A DNA stretch of 14,967 nt from NCBI GenBank assembly GCA_030696235.1, contig JAUYSN010000211.1, forward strand, positions 1-14,967. The letters are read 5' to 3'. The stretch comes from Sulfuricella sp. GTDB taxonomy: Bacteria; Pseudomonadota; Gammaproteobacteria; Burkholderiales; Sulfuricellaceae. The position numbers and the translations under genes are program-made. The notes under the pieces were generated by a model that was not told the origin of the DNA, made no database searches, and saw only the letters and a program-made list of their open reading frames with translations. Each line of letters begins with the position of its first letter. Position 1 is the stretch's first letter. This document shows positions 1 to 6,424 of this stretch, in pieces.

Positions 1-580
<580 letters not shown>

Positions 581-584
<4 letters not shown>

Positions 585-1516
585 GCCGCCCCCGTCCGTT
601 CAGCCACGCGCATCGTCGCGCTACGCGAGCGCGGGTTGGCGGAGACTTCCGCCTCGGAAGGTCGAGCCGCCTTGCCCACCAGGCGCAAACGCGGCGCCGG
701 CAGCTCCGCAGCGCGCAACGGCAGCCTAGCCGGATAAACAGCCGGTTGCGCGCCATCGCGCATGAAGCGCTTGACGACCCGATCTTCGAGGGAATGAAAG
801 CTGATGACTACGAGGCGGCCGAACGGCGCCAGAACATCGACGCACTGAGGTAACACTAGCGACAACTCCTCAAGCTCCTGATTGAGGTAAATCCGTATAG
901 CTTGAAAGGTGCGCGTCGCCGGGTCTTGATGTGGCTCGCGGCTCTTGAAGGCCTTTGCCACGATCTGGGAAAGTTGGCGAGTGGTAACGATAGGCTCCCC
1001 CGATCGAGCCGCAACAATCGCTCTTGCAATCTGTTTAGCATACCGTTCTTCACCATAATTTTTTATCACCTCCCCGAGTTGTTGTTCTGTTACGCCAGCC
1101 AACCATTCCGCAGCGGTGTACCCATGGCTCGTGTCCATGCGCATATCGAGCGGCCCATCAAAACGAAAACTGAAGCCGCGTGCCGCTTCGTCGATCTGCG
1201 GAGAAGATATCCCCAGGTCAAGCAAAACCCCATCGACGTGCGCCACACCCAGTTCCCTCAACACATCGCGCAAGCGGCTGAAGCTGCTGTGCACGATGTG
1301 GAAGCGCGGGTCGGTTATTTTTCGGGCCTCTTCCACTCCGGCCAAATCCCTGTCCAACGCGATCAACCGCCCCCGCTCGCCCAGCTTTTCCAGGATCAGC
1401 CGGCTGTGGCCGCCACGGCCGAAGGTGCCGTCCACGTAGACCCCGTCCGGCCGGATATTCAGCGCCTCAACGGCCGCATCCAGCAGAACCGTCTTGTGGT
1501 GGAAGACCTCGCTCAC
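581..1516 (-). CDS. rsmH: 16S rRNA (cytosine1402-N4)-methyltransferase RsmH (MraW)
   Basis: A 311-residue SAM-dependent methyltransferase that makes N4-methylcytosine at position 1402 of 16S rRNA. Visible family motifs are HKTVLL near residue 7, the SAM-binding glycine loop [10 protein letters not shown] (29-38), ALDRD (53-57), DLGISSPQ (100-107), GPLDMRMD (121-128), [15 protein letters not shown] (153-167) and [11 protein letters not shown] near residue 250. The start chosen is the GTG at 1516, which overlaps the mraZ stop (GTGA) and puts [12 protein letters not shown] at the N-terminus as in homologues. A longer in-frame ATG at 1603 would add 29 residues lying wholly inside mraZ, so I rejected it. 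RsmI, which methylates the ribose of the same nucleotide in E. coli, is also encoded in this window at 6718-7587. Confidence 0.97.
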
Positions 1517-1956
1517 AGCGAGAAGTTTTCCAGCGCGGCCGGAATGGCATTGCCAGGCGACAGCGCCTGCTCCATCTGGGCGCGCCAGCCCTCCATGCTC
1601 CACAGCTCGAAATAGCCACCCTGGCCGATCAGCATGGCTTCCTTCTCCAGTCCGGCAAGTTGGCGCAGCACGGGAGAAACCAGCAGGCGGCCAGACGCAT
1701 CCAGCTCCAGTTCCTCGGCATGACCCAACAGCAGGCGCTTCCAGGAACTCGACACGGGATCGAAACTCGGCAATGAATTGATTTTTTCTTCGATGGGCAG
1801 CCAGGCAGGCTGAGGATAGAGCAGCACACAGCGGTGGGGGTGAGCGGTCATGACCAGCCGCCCCGCGGACTGAACCAGCAGCGCGTCACGATGCTTGCTC
1901 GGCACTGCCAAACGTCCTTTCGCATCGAGATTCAAAGCTGTTGCACCGCGAAACAT
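1513..1956 (-). CDS. mraZ: Transcriptional regulator MraZ
   Basis: A 147-residue protein with the two-fold AbrB-like (SpoVT/MraZ) DNA-binding arrangement. The first half is [20 protein letters not shown]; the second carries [20 protein letters not shown], each with the DxxGRxxxP-like signature (the second has VSP). In E. coli MraZ forms a ring oligomer and represses its own dcw operon by binding TGGGN repeats. The start at 1956 was chosen because MFRGA is the standard MraZ N-terminus and AAGGGGG lies just upstream as a ribosome binding site. An upstream in-frame ATG at 2007 would extend the protein across the operator repeats and was rejected. It is the first gene of the cluster; its stop overlaps the rsmH GTG. 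Confidence 0.97.
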   Translation of the reverse strand: MFRGATALNLDAKGRLAVPSKHRDALLVQSAGRLVMTAHPHRCVLLYPQPAWLPIEEKINSLPSFDPVSSSWKRLLLGHAEELELDASGRLLVSPVLRQLAGLEKEAMLIGQGGYFELWSMEGWRAQMEQALSPGNAIPAALENFSL

Positions 1957-1991
1957 GACGCCCCCTTGAGATTCAGATTGGCGAATCGGGC

Positions 1992-2016
1992 TCCCACAAA
2001 TCCCCACTTCTCACCA
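1992..2016 (-). promoter_or_regulatory. Three MraZ-type operator repeats
   Basis: On the minus strand three pentamers TGGTG, TGGGG and TGGGA lie at exact 10-base spacing (2012-2016, 2002-2006, 1992-1996) with 5-base spacers. This is the arrangement of the TGGGN boxes bound by MraZ in E. coli. They begin only a few bases after the predicted transcription start and about 35 bases before the mraZ ATG, a good place for autorepression. The match is by eye; the regulatory role is inferred from the family. Confidence 0.8.
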
Positions 2017-2025
2017 CTTTTTTGC

Positions 2026-2054
2026 ACTATAGGCAAAAAAAAGTGGAGGGTCAA
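2026..2054 (-). promoter_or_regulatory. Predicted sigma-70 promoter of the mraZ/dcw operon
   Basis: Reading on the minus strand, -35 TTGACC (2054-2049) and -10 TATAGT (2031-2026) are separated by exactly 17 bases, placing the start point near 2019. The sequence just upstream (about 2055-2080) has A-rich runs that could act as an UP element. With the MraZ boxes immediately downstream, this is the best-formed promoter in the window. Confidence 0.8.
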
Positions 2055-2280
2055 GCTAAATTTCGGGTTTTTCTCTTTTGCGACAACGAGTTAATTAACA
2101 AATCATCAAAAAACCAATATGCTTAAAAAGCAAATAGATACGGGAAAGACCGAAAGTGATTTATCAGGACTTTGAGGGGTAAAACGAGGGACGAGGCAAG
2201 AGATAAGAGAAGCAACCCTCATCCCAACCTTCTCCCCGAGGGGAGAAGGGGCAATGGTGAAAGGCACTTGTTTTGATTGG
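2055..2280. other. Intergenic region between the dcw promoter and rnpB
   Basis: With the mraZ leader this makes a gene-free stretch of about 320 bases. The part nearest the dcw promoter is AT-rich and shows no convincing ORF on either strand. Near the rnpB end it holds the palindromic repeat listed separately (2215-2251). I see no tRNA or other recognisable RNA. Confidence 0.6.
2215..2251. repeat. Palindromic REP-like element downstream of rnpB
   Basis: A perfect inverted repeat, CCTTCTCCCC / GGGGAGAAGG with a 2-base loop (2228-2249), is preceded by ACCCTCATCCCAA. The combination resembles a dispersed intergenic repeat (CCCTCACCCC..CTCTCCC..GGGAGAG type) that I know from many proteobacterial genomes. 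On the minus strand it lies about 30 bases past the rnpB 3' end. It lacks a clean T-run, so action as an intrinsic terminator is uncertain. Confidence 0.6.
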
Positions 2281-2706
2281 GGTGAAGCTGGCCGATAAGC
2301 CGGGTTCTGTCGTGGACAGTCATTCCTCTAGGCGCACGGTTACCCGTGAACTCAAGCAACCTACCCGCAGGCTCGACGAGCCGCCTCAACGCCTGCCTAT
2401 TTGGTCTTGCTCCGGATGGGGTTTACCTTGCCACTCCCGTTGCCGGGCGCGCGGTGAGCTCTTACCTCGCCATTTCAACCTTACCTGATCCGTTACCTTC
2501 AATCGGATACGGTCTGCTTGCGCATCCCGATCTTCCTGAAGAGACTTTGCCACCCTTGCGGGTGGCGAAGTCCGGCCATCGGCGGTATATTTTCTGTGGC
2601 ACTTTCCATAGCCTCACGGCCTCCGGTCGTTAACCGGCATCCTGCTCTATGGAGCCCGGACTTTCCTCTCCGCGCTTGCGCGCGCAGCGACTGCCTAGCC
2701 AGCTTC
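2281..2706 (-). ncRNA. rnpB: RNase P RNA (type A)
   Basis: The catalytic RNA of RNase P, which cuts 5' leaders from tRNA precursors. Conserved stretches appear in order on the minus strand: GAAGCTGGC at the 5' end, GAGGAAAGTCCGGGC (CR-I), ACAGAAAATATACCGCC, AGGTAAGG..TGAAA, GAGGTAAGAGCTCACCG, GACCAAATAGG, and near the 3' end GAATGACTGTCCACGACAG followed by AACCCGGCTTATCGG. The 5' GAAGCTGGC (2706-2698) pairs perfectly with GCCAGCTTC (2292-2284) to close helix P1, which fixes both ends to within a few bases. At about 426 nucleotides it is larger than E. coli M1 RNA (377). Part of the extra length seems to be an extended hairpin arm near 2510-2575. Confidence 0.96.
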
Positions 2707-2712
2707 ACGGTC

Positions 2713-2721
2713 ATTATACCA
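2713..2721 (-). promoter_or_regulatory. Extended -10 promoter of rnpB
   Basis: TGGTATAAT on the minus strand combines a consensus -10 (TATAAT, 2718-2713) with the TGn extension. The predicted start, 7 bases downstream at 2706, coincides exactly with the 5' G of helix P1. I could not find a good -35 hexamer at the usual distance, which fits an extended -10 promoter. Confidence 0.75.
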
Positions 2722-2724
2722 TGC

Positions 2725-2760
2725 ATAGCCAAGCCATTTCCGATCATTTTACTTGGCTAT
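2725..2760. repeat. Inverted repeat upstream of the rnpB promoter
   Basis: ATAGCCAAG (2725-2733) and CTTGGCTAT (2752-2760) are perfect 9-base arms with an 18-base spacer, lying between the pyrC 3' end and the rnpB -10 element. The inner arm begins 4 bases upstream of the TGn extension. It could be an operator or a weak pyrC terminator; no T-run follows on the minus strand. Role unknown. Confidence 0.4.
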
Positions 2761-2817
2761 TATCCTGAAAACGGCAGTTGACCCACTTCGCTTCGATTCT
2801 TCAAGCCCGGCAAACTG

Positions 2818-3855
2818 CTAGCCGACAAGCTTCCAGCCGACGCTGCCGCCCGCCCGGAGCGGCACCAAAACATCGCCGCCAAATTTCATTTCTGCCGGCA
2901 CATCCCAACTTTCTTTCACCAGCGTAACGCTGTCCGTATTGCGCGGCAGGCCGTAAAAATCCGCACCGTAAAAGCTGGCGAAGGCCTCCAGCCTGTCGAG
3001 CGCGCCCGCCTGCTCGAACACCTCGGCATAAAGCTCGATGCCCGCATGGGCGGTGTACATGCCGGCGCAGCCGCAGGCGGCTTCCTTGGCGCTCTTGGCG
3101 TGGGGCGCACTATCGGTGCCAAGAAAGAACTTCGGATCGCCGCCAGTCGCCGCCGCGACCAGTGCGCGGCGATGCTCCTCGCGCTTCAGCACCGGCAAAC
3201 AATAGTGATGCGGGCGGATGCCGCCGGCGAACATGGCATTGCGGTTCATCAGCAGGTGATGGGCGGTGAGCGTGGCGCCAACGCGCCTTGATGCCGCCTT
3301 TACGAACTCCACGCCGTCACGGGTGGTGACATGCTCCAGCACCACGCGCAGACCGGGAAAACGCTGCACCAGCGGCGCCAGCACACGGTCGATGAACACC
3401 TTTTCGCGGTCGAACACGTCCACCTCGGGATCGGTGACCTCGCCATGCACCAGCAGCGGCAAATCCTGCTTTTCCATTTCCGCCAGAGCCGCACTGCACT
3501 TGCCGAGCAGGTTGGTCACGCCCGAATCCGAATTGGTGGTGGCCCCGGCCGGATACAGCTTGACCCCATGCACCAGCCCGCTCGCCTTGGCTCGGACAAT
3601 CTCGGCAGGCGACGTGTTGTCGGTCAGGTAGAGAGTCATCAGCGGCTCGAAGCGCGCATTCTGCGGCAAGGCCGCGAGGATGCGCGCGCGATAGGCCAGC
3701 GCCAGCTCAGTAGTGGTCGCCGGCGGCCTGAGGTTGGGCATGACAATGGCGCGGCCGAAGCGGCGCGCCGTATCCGGCAGCACCGCCCGCATGTGCTCGC
3801 CGTCGCGCAGATGCAAATGCCAGTCGTCGGGACGGATAAGAGTTAATTTTTCCAT
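2818..3855 (-). CDS. pyrC: Dihydroorotase PyrC
   Basis: A 345-residue zinc enzyme of de novo pyrimidine synthesis that interconverts carbamoyl-aspartate and dihydroorotate in the cytoplasm. Length and sequence match the E. coli-type PyrC (348 residues). Visible active-site elements are HLHLRDG (metal ligands H13 and H15), MPNL (39-42), the lysine expected to be carbamylated in KLYPAG (K99), LVHGEV (H137), LEHVTT (H175) and GTDSAPH (D248). The start at 3855 was chosen because [19 protein letters not shown] aligns with the E. coli N-terminus; AGGA lies about ten bases upstream. A longer in-frame ATG at 3879 is possible but less likely. A TATAAT on the minus strand (3905-3900) could be the -10 of its promoter, though the -35 is poor. 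Confidence 0.97.
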   Translation of the reverse strand: MEKLTLIRPDDWHLHLRDGEHMRAVLPDTARRFGRAIVMPNLRPPATTTELALAYRARILAALPQNARFEPLMTLYLTDNTSPAEIVRAKASGLVHGVKLYPAGATTNSDSGVTNLLGKCSAALAEMEKQDLPLLVHGEVTDPEVDVFDREKVFIDRVLAPLVQRFPGLRVVLEHVTTRDGVEFVKAASRRVGATLTAHHLLMNRNAMFAGGIRPHHYCLPVLKREEHRRALVAAATGGDPKFFLGTDSAPHAKSAKEAACGCAGMYTAHAGIELYAEVFEQAGALDRLEAFASFYGADFYGLPRNTDSVTLVKESWDVPAEMKFGGDVLVPLRAGGSVGWKLVG

Positions 3856-3899
3856 TTGAATATATCCTAGAAAAGCCATTGAAAACCGCCGTTTTAAAG

Positions 3900-3905
3900 A
3901 TTATA
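3900..3905 (-). promoter_or_regulatory. Possible -10 element for pyrC
   Basis: A perfect TATAAT on the minus strand, 44 bases before the pyrC ATG, predicts a leader of about 38 bases. No good -35 was found at 16-18 bases. A small inverted repeat (AACCGG/CCGGTT, about 3918-3934) lies just upstream, between the two divergent genes. Confidence 0.4.
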
Positions 3906-3939
3906 CGACGCTTCAGGAACCGGCCTTCCCGGTTTCAGT

Positions 3940-3945
3940 TATAAT
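3940..3945 (+). promoter_or_regulatory. Possible -10 element directly in front of the cytochrome gene
   Basis: TATAAT lies only 7 bases before the ATG at 3953, and the bases between (TTTTTCC) contain no ribosome binding site. If used, transcription would begin at or next to the start codon, giving a leaderless mRNA. No convincing -35 accompanies it, so it may be coincidental. Confidence 0.35.
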
Positions 3946-3952
3946 TTTTCCC

Positions 3953-4993
3953 ATGCATAGAATCATCGCACTGACTCTGCTTGTTCTCGCGGGGAGCTTT
4001 CAAGCGCAGGCCGCTCCGGACGGCGCCAGGCTCTACGCCCGCAACTGTGCCGCATGCCACGGCGAAAATGGCGGCGGCGGACTCGGTGTTCCACTCTCGC
4101 TGCCCTCGTTTCAGGCCACTGTCAGCAACGATTATCTGCACAAGACCATCCGTCTTGGCCGCCCCGGCAGGGTCATGCCCACATCGGCACTGCCCGACGC
4201 CGACATCGACGCCATCGTCCGCCACATCCGCAGCTGGAACAAGGCGCCGGCGCCGCAGTTCTCCGCCGCGCCCGTCAAGGGGAATGCCGAGCATGGCCAC
4301 GCGCTCTACGCCGCACAGTGCGCAGCCTGCCACGGTGCCGGCGGAGAAGGCGGCAAGGGCACCGGCGTGACCTTCTCGCGCCCGCGCGACCTTCCGATCA
4401 TGGCGCCAGCCCTGAACAACCCCGGCTTTCTCACTGCCGCCAGCGACAGCATGATCAAGAAAACCCTGATGAACGGGCGCGAAGGCACGCCGATGGCCTC
4501 CTTCCTGAAACAAGGGCTCAAGGAAAAGGATATCGACGACATCGTCAGCTTCATCCGCAGCTTCGAAAAGGCGCCCAGACCCAGGCACGCCGGCGTGCTC
4601 GAAACCGAACAAGCCGTGCTGACCATGGATTCTCCCTACGACCTCAAGACCACGATCGAGAACGTGAAACGGGCGGCCAGCTCGAACAATTTTCTCTTCA
4701 TCCGCGAGCAACCGCTCAACCACGGGCTGGTGCCGGCAGGCCAGGAAGATCCGCGCCAGCACATCATCTATTTCTGCAACTTCAGCATGCTGAACGCGGC
4801 GCTGGCGACCGACTCCAGAGTCGGCCTGTTCCTGCCCTGCCGCATCACCGTGGTGGAGCAGAACGGCAAAGTCAAAATGATGACGGTCAACCCCAAACGC
4901 CTGAGCAAAATCTTCAACAACGCCGAGCTCAATACCCTTTGCGACGAAATGACCAAGCACTACTTGGCGATCATGGAAGAAGCTGCGATATGA
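3953..4993 (+). CDS. Periplasmic diheme cytochrome c with C-terminal DUF302 domain
   Basis: A 346-residue secreted protein. Residues 1-20 form a signal peptide (cleavage likely after AQA). Two class I cytochrome c domains follow: CAACH at 32-36 with probable axial Met75 (VMPTS), and CAACH at 123-127 with probable axial Met181 (GTPMASF). From about 225 to 345 comes a DUF302-like domain: SPYDLKTTIENVKRAASSNNF, then YFCNFSMLNAAL (Cys275), LFLPCRITVVEQNGKVKMMTVNP (Cys296) and a third Cys at 330. DUF302 has no settled function that I know of. The heme domains suggest electron transfer in the periplasm; the substrate and partner cannot be read from sequence. Its stop overlaps the next gene (ATGA), which encodes a DUF302 protein, so the pair probably acts together. 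No SD sequence precedes the ATG. Confidence 0.9.
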   Translation: MHRIIALTLLVLAGSFQAQAAPDGARLYARNCAACHGENGGGGLGVPLSLPSFQATVSNDYLHKTIRLGRPGRVMPTSALPDADIDAIVRHIRSWNKAPAPQFSAAPVKGNAEHGHALYAAQCAACHGAGGEGGKGTGVTFSRPRDLPIMAPALNNPGFLTAASDSMIKKTLMNGREGTPMASFLKQGLKEKDIDDIVSFIRSFEKAPRPRHAGVLETEQAVLTMDSPYDLKTTIENVKRAASSNNFLFIREQPLNHGLVPAGQEDPRQHIIYFCNFSMLNAALATDSRVGLFLPCRITVVEQNGKVKMMTVNPKRLSKIFNNAELNTLCDEMTKHYLAIMEEAAI

Positions 4994-5445
4994 AAAGAAC
5001 GGTGCGATTCCTGGTCGCCGCCCTGCTTCTCGCTTTGGCTTCCACCGCCTGCGCCGACCAGCTGCTGATGATCCGTTCCGGCCTGTCCTTCCCCGAAGCG
5101 ATGATGGCGCTGCAAAACGCCATCACGACGCGGGGCTACAAGGTCACGCACGTGCAGAACGTAGACATCGGACTGACGAAAATCGGCTACCAGACCGACA
5201 ACTACAAGGTGGTGTTCTACGGCAAAGCGGAGGAGATCGCGCAGCTTACCGCCAAACACCCCGAGCTGATTCCCTACCTGCCACTCAATGTGGCGATCTT
5301 CGCCGAACGGGACAACACCATCCTGGTCACCGACCGCCCCGGCGTCCTCGCTGATTTCTTCCCGGACCCCGAGCTCAAGGCAATATTCATGCGCTGGGAA
5401 AAAGACCTGACGGAAATCGTCAACGAGGTGCAGGAGGCGCGGTGA
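4990..5445 (+). CDS. Secreted DUF302-family protein
   Basis: A 151-residue protein with a signal peptide (MKRTVRFLVAALLLALASTACA, likely cut before DQLLMIRS) followed by one DUF302-like domain (about 24-145): LSFPEAMMALQNAITTRGYKVTHVQNVDIG and then LPLNVAIFAERDNTILVTDRP. It resembles the C-terminal domain of the upstream cytochrome, but the two cysteines there (FC and LPC) correspond to Tyr and Leu here (FY and LPL), so this copy lacks them. It begins with an ATG overlapping the cytochrome stop codon, indicating coupled translation and roughly equal expression. A lipoprotein reading (STAC) is possible but the lipobox is poor. Function unknown; a partner or accessory subunit of the cytochrome is an inference from the overlap. 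Confidence 0.85.
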   Translation: MKRTVRFLVAALLLALASTACADQLLMIRSGLSFPEAMMALQNAITTRGYKVTHVQNVDIGLTKIGYQTDNYKVVFYGKAEEIAQLTAKHPELIPYLPLNVAIFAERDNTILVTDRPGVLADFFPDPELKAIFMRWEKDLTEIVNEVQEAR

Positions 5446-5462
5446 GCAGGAGGCGCGGTGAG
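5431..5462 (+). repeat. Tandem 16-base duplication at the end of the DUF302 gene
   Basis: CAGGAGGCGCGGTGAG occurs twice in a row (5431-5446 and 5447-5462). The first copy contains the gene's last codons and its TGA stop; the second repeats them downstream, including a second TGA. This is direct sequence evidence of a recent slippage or duplication. It does not change the protein. Confidence 0.85.
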
Positions 5463-5711
5463 TGGTGAAAGATGCTGATTCATGCTACGACTATGGACTT
5501 GACCCCGTGTTTTTTGTTGCGGGAAGAACGGGGGAATGACGGACTCCCGCCCCAGCTTGCCTCACGTACCGCCATGTGCCATGTAGGGCGGATAAGCGTA
5601 GCGTTATCCGCCGAATGTTCAATCCACAGAAACGATGTGCGGGCATCCCATACGGCGGAAGGCGCTACGCTTTTCCGCCCTACGCGGGCTAGATTCATAG
5701 CATAGTCATTA
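5463..5711. other. Intergenic region with one MITE-like repeat
   Basis: Between the DUF302 gene and the antitoxin gene I find no supportable ORF. The only recognisable structure is the palindromic repeat at 5584-5682. No clear terminator follows the DUF302 gene. Confidence 0.5.
5584..5682. repeat. MITE-like palindromic repeat, copy 1
   Basis: The outer ends are TAGGGCGGA and TCCGCCCTA, near-perfect terminal inverted repeats. Inside are two hairpins: GGCGGATAA-GCGTAGCG-TTATCCGCC on the left (5587-5613) and GGCGGAA-GGCGCTACGCT-TTTCCGCC on the right. It has no coding capacity. It shares its left hairpin, the following CCGAATG, the ends and the right flank (CGCGGRCT) with the copy at 6527-6602, so the two are members of one family. 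Elements of this TAGGGCGGA/TCCGCCCTA type are known from environmental proteobacteria. Confidence 0.75.
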
Positions 5712-5993
5712 CTACGCGGCCTCAAGCTCGACATGCACACGACGACCGATCGCTGTGGCGATGTTCACCAGCGCATCGAGAGAGAAGCGGGACACCCGGC
5801 CACGCAGCAGGTCGTTCATGCGCGGCTGGGTGACGCCACAGCGGGTGGCGGCCTCAGCCTGCTTCCATCCGCTCTCTTTCACGATGGCTGCGATTTGCTG
5901 CATGAGTTCGGCCCTGGCACGAAGGTTAGCCGCTTGCTCAGGCGTGTCGGCGATGGCATCCCATACGCTGGCGTAGGTCTCAATTTTTTTCAT
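5712..5993 (-). CDS. XRE/HigA-like antitoxin (orphan)
   Basis: A 93-residue protein with a helix-turn-helix of the Cro/CI type: KQAEAATRCGVTQPRMNDLLRGRVSRFSLDALV at about residues 44-76. The N-terminus (MKKIETYASVWDAIADTPEQAANLRARAELM) is typical of the HTH_37-like antitoxins paired with RelE/Gp49-like toxins. In such type II pairs the antitoxin binds the toxin and represses the operon. Its ATG overlaps (ATGA) the stop of the toxin reading frame, but only the last ~24 codons of that toxin survive upstream (5990-6061). It is therefore probably an orphan, kept intact by chance, as a DNA-binding regulator, or to neutralise a related toxin elsewhere. Confidence 0.85.
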   Translation of the reverse strand: MKKIETYASVWDAIADTPEQAANLRARAELMQQIAAIVKESGWKQAEAATRCGVTQPRMNDLLRGRVSRFSLDALVNIATAIGRRVHVELEAA

Positions 5994-6061
5994 TTATGTC
6001 CTTTCATCAAGTCACTGTAGCGAGCCTTGGCCACCTCGATGTCGTGCTTCAGATGCCCCAA
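5990..6061 (-). pseudogene. Remnant of RelE/HigB (Gp49-like) toxin, C-terminal tail
   Basis: Directly upstream of the antitoxin and overlapping its ATG, the minus strand reads LGHLKHDIEVAKARYSDLM plus KGHK and a stop. This matches the usual C-terminal end of Gp49/RelE-like toxins (pattern KTxxxDIxLAKxRYxxLM). The reading frame hits a stop a few codons further upstream, and the conserved body of the toxin (about 90 residues) is missing. What lies there instead is IS110-like sequence, so the gene seems to have been replaced or deleted in an insertion event. The assignment is from pattern memory, not a database search. Confidence 0.65.
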
Positions 6062-6171
6062 CCTGCCCGTCTATGCCTGCTGAGCAATGCCGCCGGCCTT
6101 CCTTGCCGGTCAACACCATGTACCTGAAAAACATGCTTTGCCAGATCAAGGCCAATTCGTGTAATGTTCAT
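6049..6171 (-). pseudogene. 5' fragment of an IS110-family transposase
   Basis: An ATG at 6171, preceded by a good ribosome binding site (AAAGGAG), opens with MNITRIGLDLAKHVFQVHG and then VDRQG, the highly characteristic N-terminus of IS110-family DEDD transposases, including the first catalytic Asp in GLDLAK. Similarity ends after about residue 24 (near 6100). The frame then runs through unrelated sequence to a stop at 6049, inside the toxin remnant. A full IS110 transposase is roughly 300-400 residues, so this is a dead remnant keeping the leader and start. IS110 elements lack terminal inverted repeats, so the left boundary (somewhere past 6200) cannot be fixed by eye. Confidence 0.75.
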
Positions 6172-6307
6172 TTCGGACTCCTTTCCCGGTTGACTGGTTG
6201 ATGACACCTCCAGTCAGGCACATCGATACCATAGGTGGAAGGAGCCCATCCCATGGGGTTAGAGCGATGATGCAGAATTCAAATTTTTCAACGATGGAGA
6301 AAAAATC

Positions 6308-6424
6308 ATGAGCAAAGGCCAGGACTCGAAGAAAGCGGTCAAGAAGGAACCCGCTAAAACAACAAAGGAAAAAAAGGCTGACAAGAAGATTAAGCAGGAG
6401 GAAAAGAAGCGCCAAGGACCCTGA
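6308..6424 (+). CDS. Small lysine-rich protein, 38 residues
   Basis: A 38-residue ORF starting MSKGQDSKKAVKKEPAKTTK and ending in a run of Lys/Glu, with 14 lysines, one arginine and six acidic residues; no hydrophobic segment. GGAGA lies 7 bases before the ATG, a well-placed ribosome binding site. Similar very short MSKG..KK..K proteins of unknown function occur, as far as I recall, in other betaproteobacteria, often annotated hypothetical. The sequence predicts a disordered or helical, highly basic cytoplasmic peptide; binding to nucleic acid or ribosomes is possible but unsupported. It stands alone in the accessory patch between the IS110 remnant and the second repeat copy. No promoter or terminator is obvious. 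Confidence 0.6.
   Translation: MSKGQDSKKAVKKEPAKTTKEKKADKKIKQEEKKRQGP

Noticed and set aside
902..1615. 237-residue plus-strand open frame opposite rsmH
   Set aside because: Antisense to rsmH, which carries all its family motifs.
2273..2781. Several short open frames across 2273-2781 on both strands
   Set aside because: They lie on the RNase P RNA gene, whose conserved structure explains the sequence.
3935..4960. 341-residue minus-strand open frame opposite the cytochrome
   Set aside because: It is a high-GC antisense shadow with no motif, while the plus strand encodes two CXXCH domains and a signal peptide.
4054..4989. Plus-strand open frame through the cytochrome gene joined to the DUF302 protein
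   Set aside because: It is an Arg/Gln/His-rich out-of-frame shadow of the cytochrome; the real second gene begins at the ATG at 4990.
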